From NCBI GenBank assembly GCA_024279255.1, contig JAJRRT010000080.1, positions 1 to 64,000 of the forward strand: a stretch of DNA of 64,000 nucleotides. The letters run 5' to 3'. Position numbers and translations under genes: made by a program. This stretch comes from Deltaproteobacteria bacterium. GTDB lineage: Bacteria; Desulfobacterota; Desulfuromonadia; Desulfuromonadales; Geopsychrobacteraceae. Below are positions 1-8,978 of the stretch, piece after piece. The notes beneath the pieces are model-generated. The model saw only the letters and a program-made list of their open reading frames with translations, made no database searches and was not told where the DNA came from. Each line of letters starts with the position of its first letter. Position 1 is the stretch's first letter.

Positions 1-29
1 CCATGGACAGAAAATGTTCATGGTTTTTT
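1..29 (+). terminator. Intrinsic terminator of an upstream gene outside the window
   Basis: A 9-bp stem (1-9 with 15-23, one G-T pair) with a 5-nt loop is followed by six T residues at 24-29. This is the form of a rho-independent terminator for a + strand gene ending to the left of the window. An ATG at 14 lies inside this hairpin and is therefore an unlikely start for the next gene. Confidence 0.6.
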
Positions 30-55
30 CGTATCTGAATAACGGGAGAGATAAC

Positions 56-1396
56 ATGCGTAACAACATCGTGCATATCGGTGCCGGAGAGCTGACCTAC
101 GAAATCCGGGCGATTGTCGAAATCGCTGAAAAGATGAACCGTTTTGGCCTCAAAACCAATATGGAGAACATTGGAGACCCGGTCGCCAAGGGTGAGAAGA
201 TCCCCCTCTGGATGAAGGAAATTGTTGCTGATCTGGCGATGCAGGACTGTTCCTACGGTTACTGTGCAACCAAGGGCCTTCTCGGAACTCGTCAGTTTCT
301 GGCTGAGATGACCAATGCTCGCGGCAAGGCTCAAATCACCCCGGAAGATATTATCTTCTTCAACGGCTTAGGCGATGCGATCCAGAAGGTTTATGGCCTC
401 TTGCGCCGTGAAGCACGAGTCATTGGACCTTCCCCCACATATTCAACTCATTCTTCGGCTGAAGGAGCACACGCTGGTCAACCGCCGGTCACCTATCGGC
501 TCGATCCAGACAACAATTGGTATCCCGACCTCGACGACCTACGCCTGTCGGTCAAATATAATCCAGGGATTTCGGCGATTCTGATTATCAATCCCGACAA
601 TCCGACCGGAGCGGTCTACCCGGAGAGAATCCTCAAAGAGATGATCGAAATCGCCAGAGAATACGATCTCTTTCTGATCTGCGATGAAATTTACCACAAT
701 ATTGTCTATAACGGAGAGACGACCAAACCGATCTCCGATCTGATTGGCGACTTACCAGCGATTTCGATGAAAGGGATCAGCAAAGAGCTGCCTTGGCCCG
801 GCTCTCGCTGTGGCTGGATCGAAATCTACAATGCTGACAAAGATCCAATGTTCGCCCAATATGTTCAGAGTATCCTGAACTCAAAGATGGTCGAAGTTTG
901 CTCAACGACCCTGCCACAGAAGGCGATTCCTCTAATCCTCAGCCACCCTGAGTATCCGGCTTACCTTGAAGAGCGAAGGCTCCGTTACGAAAAATATTCG
1001 AACATCGCCTATCAGATGCTCAAGACCGTTCCGGGGATCAAGGTCAATCGCACCAATGGTGCATTCTACATGAGTGTCGTTTTCCAGCCGAAAACCCTTA
1101 CTGACCAGCAATCCTTACCGATTGAAAATGCCGAAGTCCGTAGCATGATTGAGGAATTGCTCTCTGGCCCCAATGTCAACCTGGACAAACGATTCGTCTA
1201 TTATCTGCTTGCCTCAACCGGAATCTGTGTGGTGCCAATCTCCTCTTTCTGTACCGAGGAACGTGGCTTTCGAGTCACCCTGCTCGAGATGGATGAGGGT
1301 GAATTTACCCAAATTTTCAAGACCCTGTCCAAGGCGATAACCGACTATCTTTGTTCCGCTGAGCGTCGTACCAAAACTGTAAAGATGGTAGACTGA
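56..1396 (+). CDS. PLP-dependent class I/II aminotransferase
   Basis: A fold-type I aminotransferase of about 446 residues. The middle of the protein has the substrate/PLP segment NPDNPTGA, the aspartate segment ICDEIYHN that contacts the pyridine nitrogen, and SMKGISKELPWPGSRCGW, which carries the probable Schiff-base lysine before the conserved GSR. The start at 56 is chosen because GGGAGAG lies at good spacing before ATG; the upstream ATG at 14 is within a terminator hairpin. The substrate cannot be told from sequence; the family includes alanine and aspartate aminotransferases. The stop is 5 nt before the glutamate-cysteine ligase start, so the two genes are almost certainly co-transcribed. 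A role in supplying or recycling amino acids for thiol synthesis is only an inference from that pairing. Confidence 0.85.
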   Translation: MRNNIVHIGAGELTYEIRAIVEIAEKMNRFGLKTNMENIGDPVAKGEKIPLWMKEIVADLAMQDCSYGYCATKGLLGTRQFLAEMTNARGKAQITPEDIIFFNGLGDAIQKVYGLLRREARVIGPSPTYSTHSSAEGAHAGQPPVTYRLDPDNNWYPDLDDLRLSVKYNPGISAILIINPDNPTGAVYPERILKEMIEIAREYDLFLICDEIYHNIVYNGETTKPISDLIGDLPAISMKGISKELPWPGSRCGWIEIYNADKDPMFAQYVQSILNSKMVEVCSTTLPQKAIPLILSHPEYPAYLEERRLRYEKYSNIAYQMLKTVPGIKVNRTNGAFYMSVVFQPKTLTDQQSLPIENAEVRSMIEELLSGPNVNLDKRFVYYLLASTGICVVPISSFCTEERGFRVTLLEMDEGEFTQIFKTLSKAITDYLCSAERRTKTVKMVD

Positions 1397-1401
1397 CGAA
1401 G

Positions 1402-2763
1402 ATGAAAAACGACCCTGCCAATCAGCCGATAAGTTCAAGAAACGACCTGTTGGGATCCTTGCGTGGCGGGGGCCGGCCACGTGAAGACTGGGGGATTGGC
1501 CTTGAATCGGAAAAACTGGTCCTCGATGCCCAAACCGGTGAGGCCGCAAGCTATTCACAAATTCGTGAAATGCTTTCACGGCTTGAGGGCGTTGCTGGCT
1601 GGCAAGGGATCTATGATGACGAGTATCTGGTTGGACTCCAGGGCAAACGTTCATCCGTAACTCTGGAACCTGGAGGCCAACTCGAGCTATCTGGTCGCCT
1701 CTGTTGCGATATGCACTGTAATCGGCGTGATTTGCAGCGCTATGTTCAACAAATCAGCGAACTGGCACCCGAGTTAGGGCTCTGCATTCTCGGCTTTGGG
1801 ATCCAACCCTTTACTCCACTGGATAAAATCGACTGGCTGCCCAAAAAACGTTACGGCATCATGGGTCCCTACATGCTCAAAACCGGCGATATGGGCCAGC
1901 GGATGATGAAGCAGACTGCAGGGACTCAAGTTAATCTCGATTACCTTGACGAGGCGGACTGCGTACGAAAGCTTCGGCTCCTACAGTGGTTGTCCCCGGT
2001 ATTCTACGCACTTTTTGCAAATTCTCCGCTGCTGGATAGCGTTGACAGCGGCTTCCTTGCCGTCCGCGGAGAAGTCTGGTCACGCACCGACAACGATCGC
2101 TGTGGACTGATCCCCGCATTTATGTCGGAGGGGGGTCGCCTTGAGGACTATGTCGATTATGCTCTCGCAACACCGCTTTACTTTTTACAGCGTGGTAAAC
2201 GACTCATTGACATGACAGACAAGCCTGTCACCTTCTCCGACTTTCTAGAACAGGGAGCGAAGAATGAGATCGCACTCCTTGGCGACTGGGATCTTCACCT
2301 GTCGACCCTCTTCCCCGAGGTTCGGTTACGACCACAGTTAGAGTTGCGCACCCCAGACAGCTTACCCCCTGACCTAGCGCTGGCAGTTGCCGCACTGGTC
2401 AAGGGACTCTTCTACGACGAAACGGCTCTTGCGCATACTGAAAGCTTGCTCAGTGACATAACAGACTCTGAGCGCCTTCAACTCTACTCGGACTCATGGC
2501 GGCTCGGATTAAGAGCTCGCTTTGGTTCTTCAACACTGCTTGAACTGTCGCGTGAGTTAGTTGCTGAAGCGCGGCAAGGATTGGTCCGCCAGTACCTTCA
2601 CGGATACAACGCTGATGATGAGTCCTCGTTTCTCAACCCGCTAGCACCAATCCTGGACAGCGGAAAGACACTCGCTGAATTGATTCTTGATGGTTGGCAG
2701 GGGAGCAGGCAAGACAAATTCAGACACCTGCGCAGTCTCTGTGAGTATCGGTTTGGCGCCTAG
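1402..2763 (+). CDS. gshA: Glutamate-cysteine ligase, GCS2 (plant/proteobacterial) type
   Basis: 453 residues, the usual size for GCS2-family ligases, which join glutamate gamma-carboxyl to cysteine with ATP in the first step of glutathione (or gamma-glutamylcysteine) synthesis. Recognisable blocks are GIGLESEKLV near the N-terminus, SVTLEPGGQLELSG around residue 90, MKQTAGTQVNLDY in the centre and LRPQLELRTPDSLP near residue 310. They correspond to the metal- and substrate-binding strands of the family. No glutathione synthetase (gshB) lies beside it in the window. It follows the aminotransferase by 5 nt, has only a weak GAAG upstream, and may be translationally coupled to that gene. A 459-nt non-coding stretch with a terminator follows it. 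EgtA-like or other gamma-glutamyl ligases are less likely alternatives. Confidence 0.87.
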   Translation: MKNDPANQPISSRNDLLGSLRGGGRPREDWGIGLESEKLVLDAQTGEAASYSQIREMLSRLEGVAGWQGIYDDEYLVGLQGKRSSVTLEPGGQLELSGRLCCDMHCNRRDLQRYVQQISELAPELGLCILGFGIQPFTPLDKIDWLPKKRYGIMGPYMLKTGDMGQRMMKQTAGTQVNLDYLDEADCVRKLRLLQWLSPVFYALFANSPLLDSVDSGFLAVRGEVWSRTDNDRCGLIPAFMSEGGRLEDYVDYALATPLYFLQRGKRLIDMTDKPVTFSDFLEQGAKNEIALLGDWDLHLSTLFPEVRLRPQLELRTPDSLPPDLALAVAALVKGLFYDETALAHTESLLSDITDSERLQLYSDSWRLGLRARFGSSTLLELSRELVAEARQGLVRQYLHGYNADDESSFLNPLAPILDSGKTLAELILDGWQGSRQDKFRHLRSLCEYRFGA

Positions 2764-2873
2764 CACTGAGAAAGCACCTGCGTATTTGCACAGTTCAACA
2801 ATGTATATCCATATCCGAATATTTGCGCTAACCCACCTGTTATGCAGAAACGAAACCCCTTAACATAACGAAC

Positions 2874-2907
2874 ATCGATAGATCGGTGTGGCAGTCGATC
2901 TATCGAT
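2874..2907. repeat. 12-bp perfect inverted repeat between gshA and tkt
   Basis: The arms ATCGATAGATCG (2874-2885) and CGATCTATCGAT (2896-2907) are exact reverse complements around a 10-nt loop. No T-run follows at once, so this is not a standard terminator by itself. It lies in the 459-nt gap (2764-3222) between gshA and transketolase, upstream of a real terminator. It could be an RNA hairpin at the end of the gshA message or a protein-binding site. I see no known riboswitch consensus and no small ORF with a ribosome-binding site in this gap. Confidence 0.6.
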
Positions 2908-2948
2908 AACAGAACTTGATAGTAAGACCCTCCTGTTCTTTATGGAAA

Positions 2949-2993
2949 AGGCCGGTTTCGGGAATGCCTCCCCCGTAACTGGCCTGTTTTTTT
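2949..2993 (+). terminator. Rho-independent terminator downstream of the aminotransferase-gshA unit
   Basis: The stem AGGCCGGTT (2949-2957) pairs with AACTGGCCT (2977-2985), with a nested CGGG/CCCG stem inside, and is followed by seven T residues at 2987-2993. It would end + strand transcription from the gshA unit about 190 nt after its stop, and it separates that unit from the transketolase promoter region (about 3000-3205). Confidence 0.75.
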
Positions 2994-3222
2994 ATGTTTT
3001 TTGTAATCGATAAAAACCTACATATTCTTGTTAAATAAAAAACCTTTCACAGGTCCTCTTCTCCCTTGTTTTTTGGTCGCTTTCCTGTTTCAATGTCTGC
3101 TTCCAACTGGGTTCAAAAATCCCCGTTCCGCCGTGTTCTAACCCCCTCTACCGAATGCAAACCGTATAGGTGTTTGTGCTGGTGAATCTGTTCGAAGTCA
3201 GCCTGCCCCAAAAGGAGTTTTC

Positions 3223-5214
3223 ATGCTGCCGCAAGAATTAGCTGCCCCTGTCGTCAAAGAATCGATCAACACCATCCGGTTGCTTGCCGCCGATGCTGTC
3301 GAAAAGGCAAAATCTGGTCACCCCGGCACTCCAATGGAAGCCGCCCCGATAGCCTACCTGCTCTTTTATCGTCACCTGCGGCATAATCCAGCTAACCCGG
3401 ACTGGGCTGGCCGTGATCGTTTTATTCTCTCCTGCGGGCATGCTTCAACCCTGATCTACAGCATGTTGCACCTGACAGGCTACGATCTCAGCCTTGACGA
3501 TATTCGCAACTTTCGGCAGGCTGGCAGCAAAACCGCCGGACATCCCGAATTTGGTCATACCCCCGGAGTCGAGACGACTACCGGCCCTCTGGGTCAAGGT
3601 GTAGCGGTAGCAGTCGGCATGGCAATGGGCAGTCAGTTTCTGTCTGACCAGGTTGATGCTGAACTCTTCAACTACCGGACCTGGGTCATCTGTAGTGACG
3701 GCGACCTGATGGAAGGTGTTTCAGCCGAAGCCGCTTCCCTGGCCGGCCATCTGCAACTGGGCCAATTGAACTACCTCTACCTCGACAACAAGATCACTAT
3801 CGAAGGAGATACATCCCTTGCCTTTACTGAGGATGTCGGTGCACGCTACCTGGCCTATGGTTGGCATGTTCAGCGGGTCGAAGGGGAGAATCTGGCTGAA
3901 ATTGATGCTGCAATGGAGTGCGCCAAGAATGATCCGCGCCCCTCGCTGATTATTGCCCGGACTCATATCGGCATCGGTGCGCCAAACAAGCAAGATACTG
4001 CAGGCGCTCATGGCGCTCCTCTGGGAGCCGATGAATTGGCCTTGACCAAGCAGGCCTATGGTCGCGACCCTCAGCAGAGCTTCGTAGTGCCGACTGAAGT
4101 CGAAGCACACATGAATCTCTGTCTGCAGCGTGGCGCTGACCTGGAAAAAACCTGGCAGAACCAGCTTGCGGCGAAGAAATCTATCCCCTCCGTTGCTGAC
4201 TGGCTGACAGTCGCTGACGGCGAACTCCCTGCTAGCTGGGGAAGTGAACTTCCTGAATTTTCGCCTGAAGACGGAGCCAAGGCGACTCGCCAGGTCAGCG
4301 GCGCTGCAATTCAGGCACTGGCAAAAAAGATTCCTTTACTGTTGGGTGGCTCAGCCGACCTGGCTCCTTCAAACAACACCGAAATAAAGAGCGCCGATTC
4401 CTGGCTGCCCGGCAAAAGTGACCGCAATATTCATTATGGTATTCGCGAGCACGCAATGGGCTCAATCCTCAACGGACTGACACACACTCCCGGAGTCATC
4501 CCCTTCGCCGGGACTTTCTTCGTATTTGCTGACTATATGCGTCCACCGATCCGTCTTGCAGCGATGATGGGTCTGGCACCGATCTACGTCATGACCCACG
4601 ATTCTATCGGGCTGGGTGAAGATGGCCCGACTCACCAGCCGGTTGAGCATCTGGCTTCTCTACGCGCGATGCCGAATCTGACTGTTATCCGTCCTGGCGA
4701 CGCCAACGAAACGGTAGAAGCATGGAAGGCTGCAATCGCAAATCGCCAGGGACCAACGATGCTGGTTCTGACCCGACAAGGATTGCCAACTGTCGACCGC
4801 AAAACATTTGCACCCGCAAGTGGTTTGCAACAGGGTGGCTATGTGTTGGCGGCTGAAGAGGGAGACCTGCAGTTAATTCTGATCGCGACCGGCTCAGAGG
4901 TTCAGCATGCCATGGCGGCACGTGAAACCCTGCAAGCCGAAGGCGTCGGCACCCGGGTTGTCTCTCTGCCGAGCTGGGAGCTGTTTGAAGCACAGGACCA
5001 GAGCTACCGGGATGAAGTTCTGCCGCCATCCTGCAGCAAGCGGGTTGCGATTGAGGCGGGATCAACCTTCGGTTGGGAACGCTATGTCGGAAATACCGGA
5101 AAAATTGTCGGCATGACCAGCTACGGTGCCAGTGCCCCTATTGCGGAGTTGATGGAGAAGTTCGGATTTACCGCCGAGAATCTGTTGGCTGAAGCTCGCA
5201 AGCTACTCGTATAA
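3223..5214 (+). CDS. tkt: Transketolase
   Basis: 663 residues, full length for a thiamine-diphosphate transketolase, which moves two-carbon ketol units between sugar phosphates in the non-oxidative pentose phosphate pathway in the cytoplasm. The N-terminal domain has [11 protein letters not shown], the TPP-binding [13 protein letters not shown] followed by LDNKIT about 30 residues on, and the GPLGQG segment. The pyrimidine-binding domain carries [14 protein letters not shown] with the catalytic glutamate, and [20 protein letters not shown] follows. The C-terminal domain is complete. AAAAGGAG precedes the ATG at 7-nt spacing. The gene stands alone between a terminator-containing gap and a bidirectional terminator, so it is probably monocistronic. 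AT-rich sequence at about 3000-3050 may hold its promoter, but I could not fix a clear -35/-10 pair. Confidence 0.96.
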   Translation: MLPQELAAPVVKESINTIRLLAADAVEKAKSGHPGTPMEAAPIAYLLFYRHLRHNPANPDWAGRDRFILSCGHASTLIYSMLHLTGYDLSLDDIRNFRQAGSKTAGHPEFGHTPGVETTTGPLGQGVAVAVGMAMGSQFLSDQVDAELFNYRTWVICSDGDLMEGVSAEAASLAGHLQLGQLNYLYLDNKITIEGDTSLAFTEDVGARYLAYGWHVQRVEGENLAEIDAAMECAKNDPRPSLIIARTHIGIGAPNKQDTAGAHGAPLGADELALTKQAYGRDPQQSFVVPTEVEAHMNLCLQRGADLEKTWQNQLAAKKSIPSVADWLTVADGELPASWGSELPEFSPEDGAKATRQVSGAAIQALAKKIPLLLGGSADLAPSNNTEIKSADSWLPGKSDRNIHYGIREHAMGSILNGLTHTPGVIPFAGTFFVFADYMRPPIRLAAMMGLAPIYVMTHDSIGLGEDGPTHQPVEHLASLRAMPNLTVIRPGDANETVEAWKAAIANRQGPTMLVLTRQGLPTVDRKTFAPASGLQQGGYVLAAEEGDLQLILIATGSEVQHAMAARETLQAEGVGTRVVSLPSWELFEAQDQSYRDEVLPPSCSKRVAIEAGSTFGWERYVGNTGKIVGMTSYGASAPIAELMEKFGFTAENLLAEARKLLV

Positions 5215-5236
5215 ACTGACAAGTCAGAATCGAAAT

Positions 5237-5270
5237 AAAAAAGGGTGGCCCGCATAGGCCACCCTTTTTT
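5237..5270. terminator. Bidirectional terminator between convergent tkt and pepF
   Basis: A 14-bp perfect stem (5237-5250 with 5257-5270) encloses a 6-nt loop. It has GGGTGGCC at its core, an A-run on the left and a T-run on the right. It can therefore terminate the + strand tkt and the - strand oligoendopeptidase gene, which converge here. Confidence 0.9.
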
Positions 5271-5291
5271 ATTTCAATATCAATATCATTT

Positions 5292-7070
5292 CTACTCAAC
5301 GAGCTGTTTTAACTGTTCGATCATTTCGGCCAGCAGGTCGTAGCCCTGTTGCCAGAATGCTGGGTCGTTCAGATCGACATCGAACGGATTGAGCAGAATT
5401 TGTGGTGAAGCACTGCCACCAGCTTTAAGCAGTTCAAGATATTTGCCAACAAAAACATCCCCCTGTTGCTGGTATTGCTGGTAGAGAGAGAGCACCAGCA
5501 ACTCACCAAACACATAGGAATAACAATAAAAACGGCTATGGATGAAATGACTGATATAGCTCCATCCATAGCGGTAGTGCTCAATCATCTCGATGTTGTC
5601 ACCCAGGAATTTTTGATTTTCCTGCCACCAGAGTTCACAATAATCATCCGGCGACAGAAGTTTCTCTCCCCGCATTTTATGTGCAGCAAGTTCAAACCGA
5701 GTCAGGACATTCTGCCGAAAACTCGTGGCGAGAATCTCCTCGATCCGCGCGCAGAGCAGTTCGATCTTCGCCTGTTTATCCCCCTGCTGTAGCAGCCGTC
5801 GAGTCAGCAGCATTTCTCCAAAGACGCTCGCGGTTTCTGCCAATGGCAATGGTGCGTTATAGTGACTCAGGTTTTGACCCTGTGAAAGCGAGAAATGGAC
5901 ACCATGCCCAAGCTCATGTGCAAGAGTCGAAACATCACGCAAAGTTCCAGTGAAATTGAGCATGACATAAGGCGGCAATCCAGGCAACATCCCCATACAA
6001 AAAGCGCCACCACTCTTCCCGGCAGATGCCGGGGCATCGATCCTTTTCTCACTGAAGAAAAGAGCCGCACACTCAGAGAGCTGCGGGGAGAAATCACGAA
6101 AGGAATCCAGAACTAATTCTTGCGCCTCGGAGAAGCTGAACCGCTGATCACTGCCCGGCAGCGGTGCGTAGAGATCAGTATTCTTCATTTTATCCAGACC
6201 GAGCAGCTGTTGCTTGAGTCGATAGTAATCACGCGCAAGCGGGTAGTTCTGTTCGGTGACTTTCATCATCTGCTCAACCATCAGCGGTTCGGTCTCACAG
6301 CTGAGATGGGTCGACGTCATCAGTTCGGGATAGCCACGCAGATCACCCTCCCGCTCATGATCGAGCAGCAGATTGTTAAAACAACTGGTAAGAACCAAGG
6401 CATGCTCGCGATGCTTGTTCAAGAAAGTTGAAAATGCTTCCTCACGGACCTTGGCCTCCTGATGATAAAGGTACGCAAGCAGCTCTTCACCACTGAGCTC
6501 GGAGGGGGATTCTTCTGTGGGTCGCGTGAAGCGGTAACTGAAACTGCTCGTCAGTTCATCGAACAGTTGCACAAACCCCTCCTTACCAGAAAGATCCTTA
6601 CGTATGAGCGCCTGCTCGACTTCTTCACTAAGACTGTAGGGTGCGCCCTTGCGCAGCTGGTGTAAATAATGGGTCCAGGGACTAAGCTCAGCTTTTCCGA
6701 GGAGCAGATCAAAAGCTCCTGCTTCAATCTGTAAAATATCCAACTCAAAAAAAATCAGTTTCTCACTGATCAAGCTGAAGCGTTCACGGATCCTGGCCAA
6801 CAACGCCTGATGACAGGGGGACAGGCTGTCGGCGTAAAAGAGCAATTCTGCAAAATAATAGGGTTTAAGGCCGACCCTTTGTAAATCTTCGTAGTCTGCT
6901 ATCGCTTGCGAAAGTTCGGCAGCACTGGCGGTAACGATCTGTCCACGCCAGCGCTTTTCAAAGGCTTCTGCCAAAGCATTGGCATTGTCTAGAGCTGCTT
7001 CAATAGCTGGATCGTCAGCCGAATGATAAAGCAAACCAAGGTCCCAGTTTGGGCCAGTCTTGTTTTCCAT
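5292..7070 (-). CDS. pepF: Oligoendopeptidase F-type M3 metallopeptidase
   Basis: 592 residues, the normal size for PepF-like M3 zinc peptidases, which cut short peptides in the cytoplasm. The zinc motif HELGH lies at about residue 383 (TLAHELGHGVHF), with the distal glutamate ligand expected in the ETASVFGEMLL segment about 25 residues later. The C-terminus has the typical HYRYGWSYISHFIHSRFYCYSYVFGELL block. No signal peptide is seen. ATG at 7070 is preferred to the in-frame GTG at 7082 because a purine-rich AGAGTGGA lies at suitable distance. The gene is divergent from the GAF-domain gene and ends at a shared terminator with tkt. The exact peptide specificity is unknown. Confidence 0.93.
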   Translation of the reverse strand: MENKTGPNWDLGLLYHSADDPAIEAALDNANALAEAFEKRWRGQIVTASAAELSQAIADYEDLQRVGLKPYYFAELLFYADSLSPCHQALLARIRERFSLISEKLIFFELDILQIEAGAFDLLLGKAELSPWTHYLHQLRKGAPYSLSEEVEQALIRKDLSGKEGFVQLFDELTSSFSYRFTRPTEESPSELSGEELLAYLYHQEAKVREEAFSTFLNKHREHALVLTSCFNNLLLDHEREGDLRGYPELMTSTHLSCETEPLMVEQMMKVTEQNYPLARDYYRLKQQLLGLDKMKNTDLYAPLPGSDQRFSFSEAQELVLDSFRDFSPQLSECAALFFSEKRIDAPASAGKSGGAFCMGMLPGLPPYVMLNFTGTLRDVSTLAHELGHGVHFSLSQGQNLSHYNAPLPLAETASVFGEMLLTRRLLQQGDKQAKIELLCARIEEILATSFRQNVLTRFELAAHKMRGEKLLSPDDYCELWWQENQKFLGDNIEMIEHYRYGWSYISHFIHSRFYCYSYVFGELLVLSLYQQYQQQGDVFVGKYLELLKAGGSASPQILLNPFDVDLNDPAFWQQGYDLLAEMIEQLKQLVE

Positions 7071-7221
7071 AACAGATTCCACTCTTCATTAGAGTTATTG
7101 AGTTTTGATGACTATGAACACCCTCAGGAAAAACTGTCAACATCATCAGTTCTTTTGACGGTATCCAGAAGTTATGTTATCAGACCTTATAATCTTTTAG
7201 GCATCTAGGGGGAATCAGTGA

Positions 7222-7731
7222 ATGGACATCAAAGAATTTTGTCGTAAACTCGATCGTCTGCTCGGCAGCCGTGATCTTCACGGTGAAGGGCTTGACACCG
7301 CCATCAAGGCAATCAGTCAGGGCCTGGCCATCAGCACAGGTGAGATAGCCATACTTCTCGCAAATGACGACGCTGGTGCTCTCCACTTTCTCTGGCCACG
7401 TGGATTAAAAAGCTCTGGAACAATCCCCACTTCCAGCAAAGAATCATTAGCTGCACAGACATACCGTGATGTCAAAGGGACAGTCAACAATCGGTTTTCG
7501 GCCATTCGCCACGCCTCGATCTTCGAAACCCTGCCTCTCAAAGAGCACGGAGGGAAAGCCCTCCCGATTCAGAAAATCATAAGTGTCCCAATCCGCGAGC
7601 AAGAGAATTGTCTCGGCGTTTTGCAGATATGCCGCAAGGCTGCGGATCGAACTGAAGTTGGCCCTGATTTTACACCTGCCGAGCTCCTTGGTGCAGGACT
7701 GATAGCCAGGATTCTGGCTCGACACCTGTAG
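7222..7731 (+). CDS. GAF-domain protein of unknown signal
   Basis: 169 residues that appear to form one GAF domain and nothing more. The order is an N-terminal helix (KEFCRKLDRLLG), a central sheet with EIAILLANDDAGALHFLWPRG, a loop, then KIISVPIREQENCLGVLQICRK, the typical last GAF strands, and a C-terminal helix. No output domain, membrane segment or signal peptide is present. GAF domains bind small ligands or act in dimerisation, and neither can be assigned here. A GGGGGAA sequence lies about 8 nt before the ATG. It is divergent from pepF and lies 118 nt upstream of the Sel1-repeat gene, so the two + strand genes may be linked. Confidence 0.75.
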   Translation: MDIKEFCRKLDRLLGSRDLHGEGLDTAIKAISQGLAISTGEIAILLANDDAGALHFLWPRGLKSSGTIPTSSKESLAAQTYRDVKGTVNNRFSAIRHASIFETLPLKEHGGKALPIQKIISVPIREQENCLGVLQICRKAADRTEVGPDFTPAELLGAGLIARILARHL

Positions 7732-7849
7732 GTCAATACACGCAAGAGGAATAGCACACAGAAGCGTTGAATACATGCGAAATTACTGGTAGTTTATATA
7801 GATACACTTGCTGTTTGTTTTTTTTTGATCTCGAGGGGAGGCTATCGCG

Positions 7850-8950
7850 ATGAGTGGAATGGCTCAATCACATTACCGGCTTGGCATGAATTACTATCAT
7901 GGCAAAGGGGTAGAACAGAGCTATACAGAGGCTCTTAAGTGGTTTCAGCTCGCTGCGCAGGAGAACTACTCTAGGGCTTTTTTCATGCTGGGCAGAATGG
8001 CGGATACCGGTAAAGGTTGCGAACAGAACCCTGAGAAAGCTGCCAACTGGTATCGCTTAGCGGCTAACGAAAAGTACGCCCGCGCTCAAAATCAATTGGG
8101 CCAAGCCTATTTCAAAGGACGCGGCGTAGAAGCAAGTTTTGATGAAGCACTTCAATGGTTTCGGCTTGCCGCTGCACAAAATTTTTCAGACGCCCAGTAC
8201 AATCTCGGCTTGATGCATGCCAAAGGACATGGAGTCCCTAAAGATTTTGCTGAAGCCAAGCGCTGGTGGAGCAAGGCTGCAGAGCAAGGAAACCCAAAAG
8301 TCCAGTTCACTCTTGGCCACATGTATCTCGTAGGTAAAGGCGTCAAACGCAACTATGCCAAGGCGCGCCAATGGTTCAGACAAGCATCTGATCAGGGGTT
8401 TCCCACTGCTCAATATCATCTGGGCCTGATGTACGCACGGGGTACTGGTGTCCTGCAGAATTTCAGCGAGGCACGGAAGTGGCTCATCAAGGCCGCCGAG
8501 CAAAACTATGTCGATGCTCAGTTTAGCCTTGGCAGTATTCTAACTCGGGGAAATGATGAGATTCGTGACACTACAGAGGCCCTGAAATGGTATCTGAAAG
8601 CCGCAAAGCAGAGCCACTTACGGGCAATGGTTGCTGCTGGTCAACTATACGCCAAGGGGATGGGCACAGAGACCAACCTGCAAGAAGCACACGGCTGGTG
8701 GCTTGCCGCCGCAGATGCTGGCAATCCTGATGCACAATTCAACCTCGGCGTAATGTATATCAACGGCAAAGGCGTGACGCGCGATTATAACGTAGCGCGT
8801 AGCTGGTGGACCCGGGCAGCAGATCAGGGACATACCAAAGCGCAGTACTGCCTTGGTATTATGTATTCTACCGGAACCGGCGTCGTGCAAGATGTCGATG
8901 AAGCGATGAAGTGGAAAGAAGCTGCAGAGCTCTGGGAGACTCTCGACTAG
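7850..8950 (+). CDS. Sel1-like tetratricopeptide repeat protein
   Basis: 366 residues made almost wholly of about ten Sel1-like repeats of roughly 36 residues. Each has the pattern A-x3-LG-x2-Y/H-x2-G-x-GV followed by EA-x2-W-x3-AA. The repeats are well kept from about residue 5 to the C-terminus. Such solenoids act as protein-interaction scaffolds. No signal peptide, lipobox or membrane segment is visible, so a cytoplasmic location is inferred. GAGGGGAGG precedes the ATG at 7850. The gene converges with rnd, with only 28 nt between the two stops and no clear hairpin there. The partner proteins are unknown. Confidence 0.88.
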   Translation: MSGMAQSHYRLGMNYYHGKGVEQSYTEALKWFQLAAQENYSRAFFMLGRMADTGKGCEQNPEKAANWYRLAANEKYARAQNQLGQAYFKGRGVEASFDEALQWFRLAAAQNFSDAQYNLGLMHAKGHGVPKDFAEAKRWWSKAAEQGNPKVQFTLGHMYLVGKGVKRNYAKARQWFRQASDQGFPTAQYHLGLMYARGTGVLQNFSEARKWLIKAAEQNYVDAQFSLGSILTRGNDEIRDTTEALKWYLKAAKQSHLRAMVAAGQLYAKGMGTETNLQEAHGWWLAAADAGNPDAQFNLGVMYINGKGVTRDYNVARSWWTRAADQGHTKAQYCLGIMYSTGTGVVQDVDEAMKWKEAAELWETLD

Positions 8951-8978
8951 CCATCAAAATCGCCTTATGTAAGTGCTA

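Noticed and set aside
14-55. An earlier ATG for the first aminotransferase
   Set aside because: It falls within the stem-loop of an upstream terminator and has no ribosome site, whereas ATG 56 has GGGAGAG.
2764-3222. A riboswitch (for example GEMM or TPP type) ahead of transketolase
   Set aside because: I could not find the conserved core bases of these classes. Only simple hairpins are visible.
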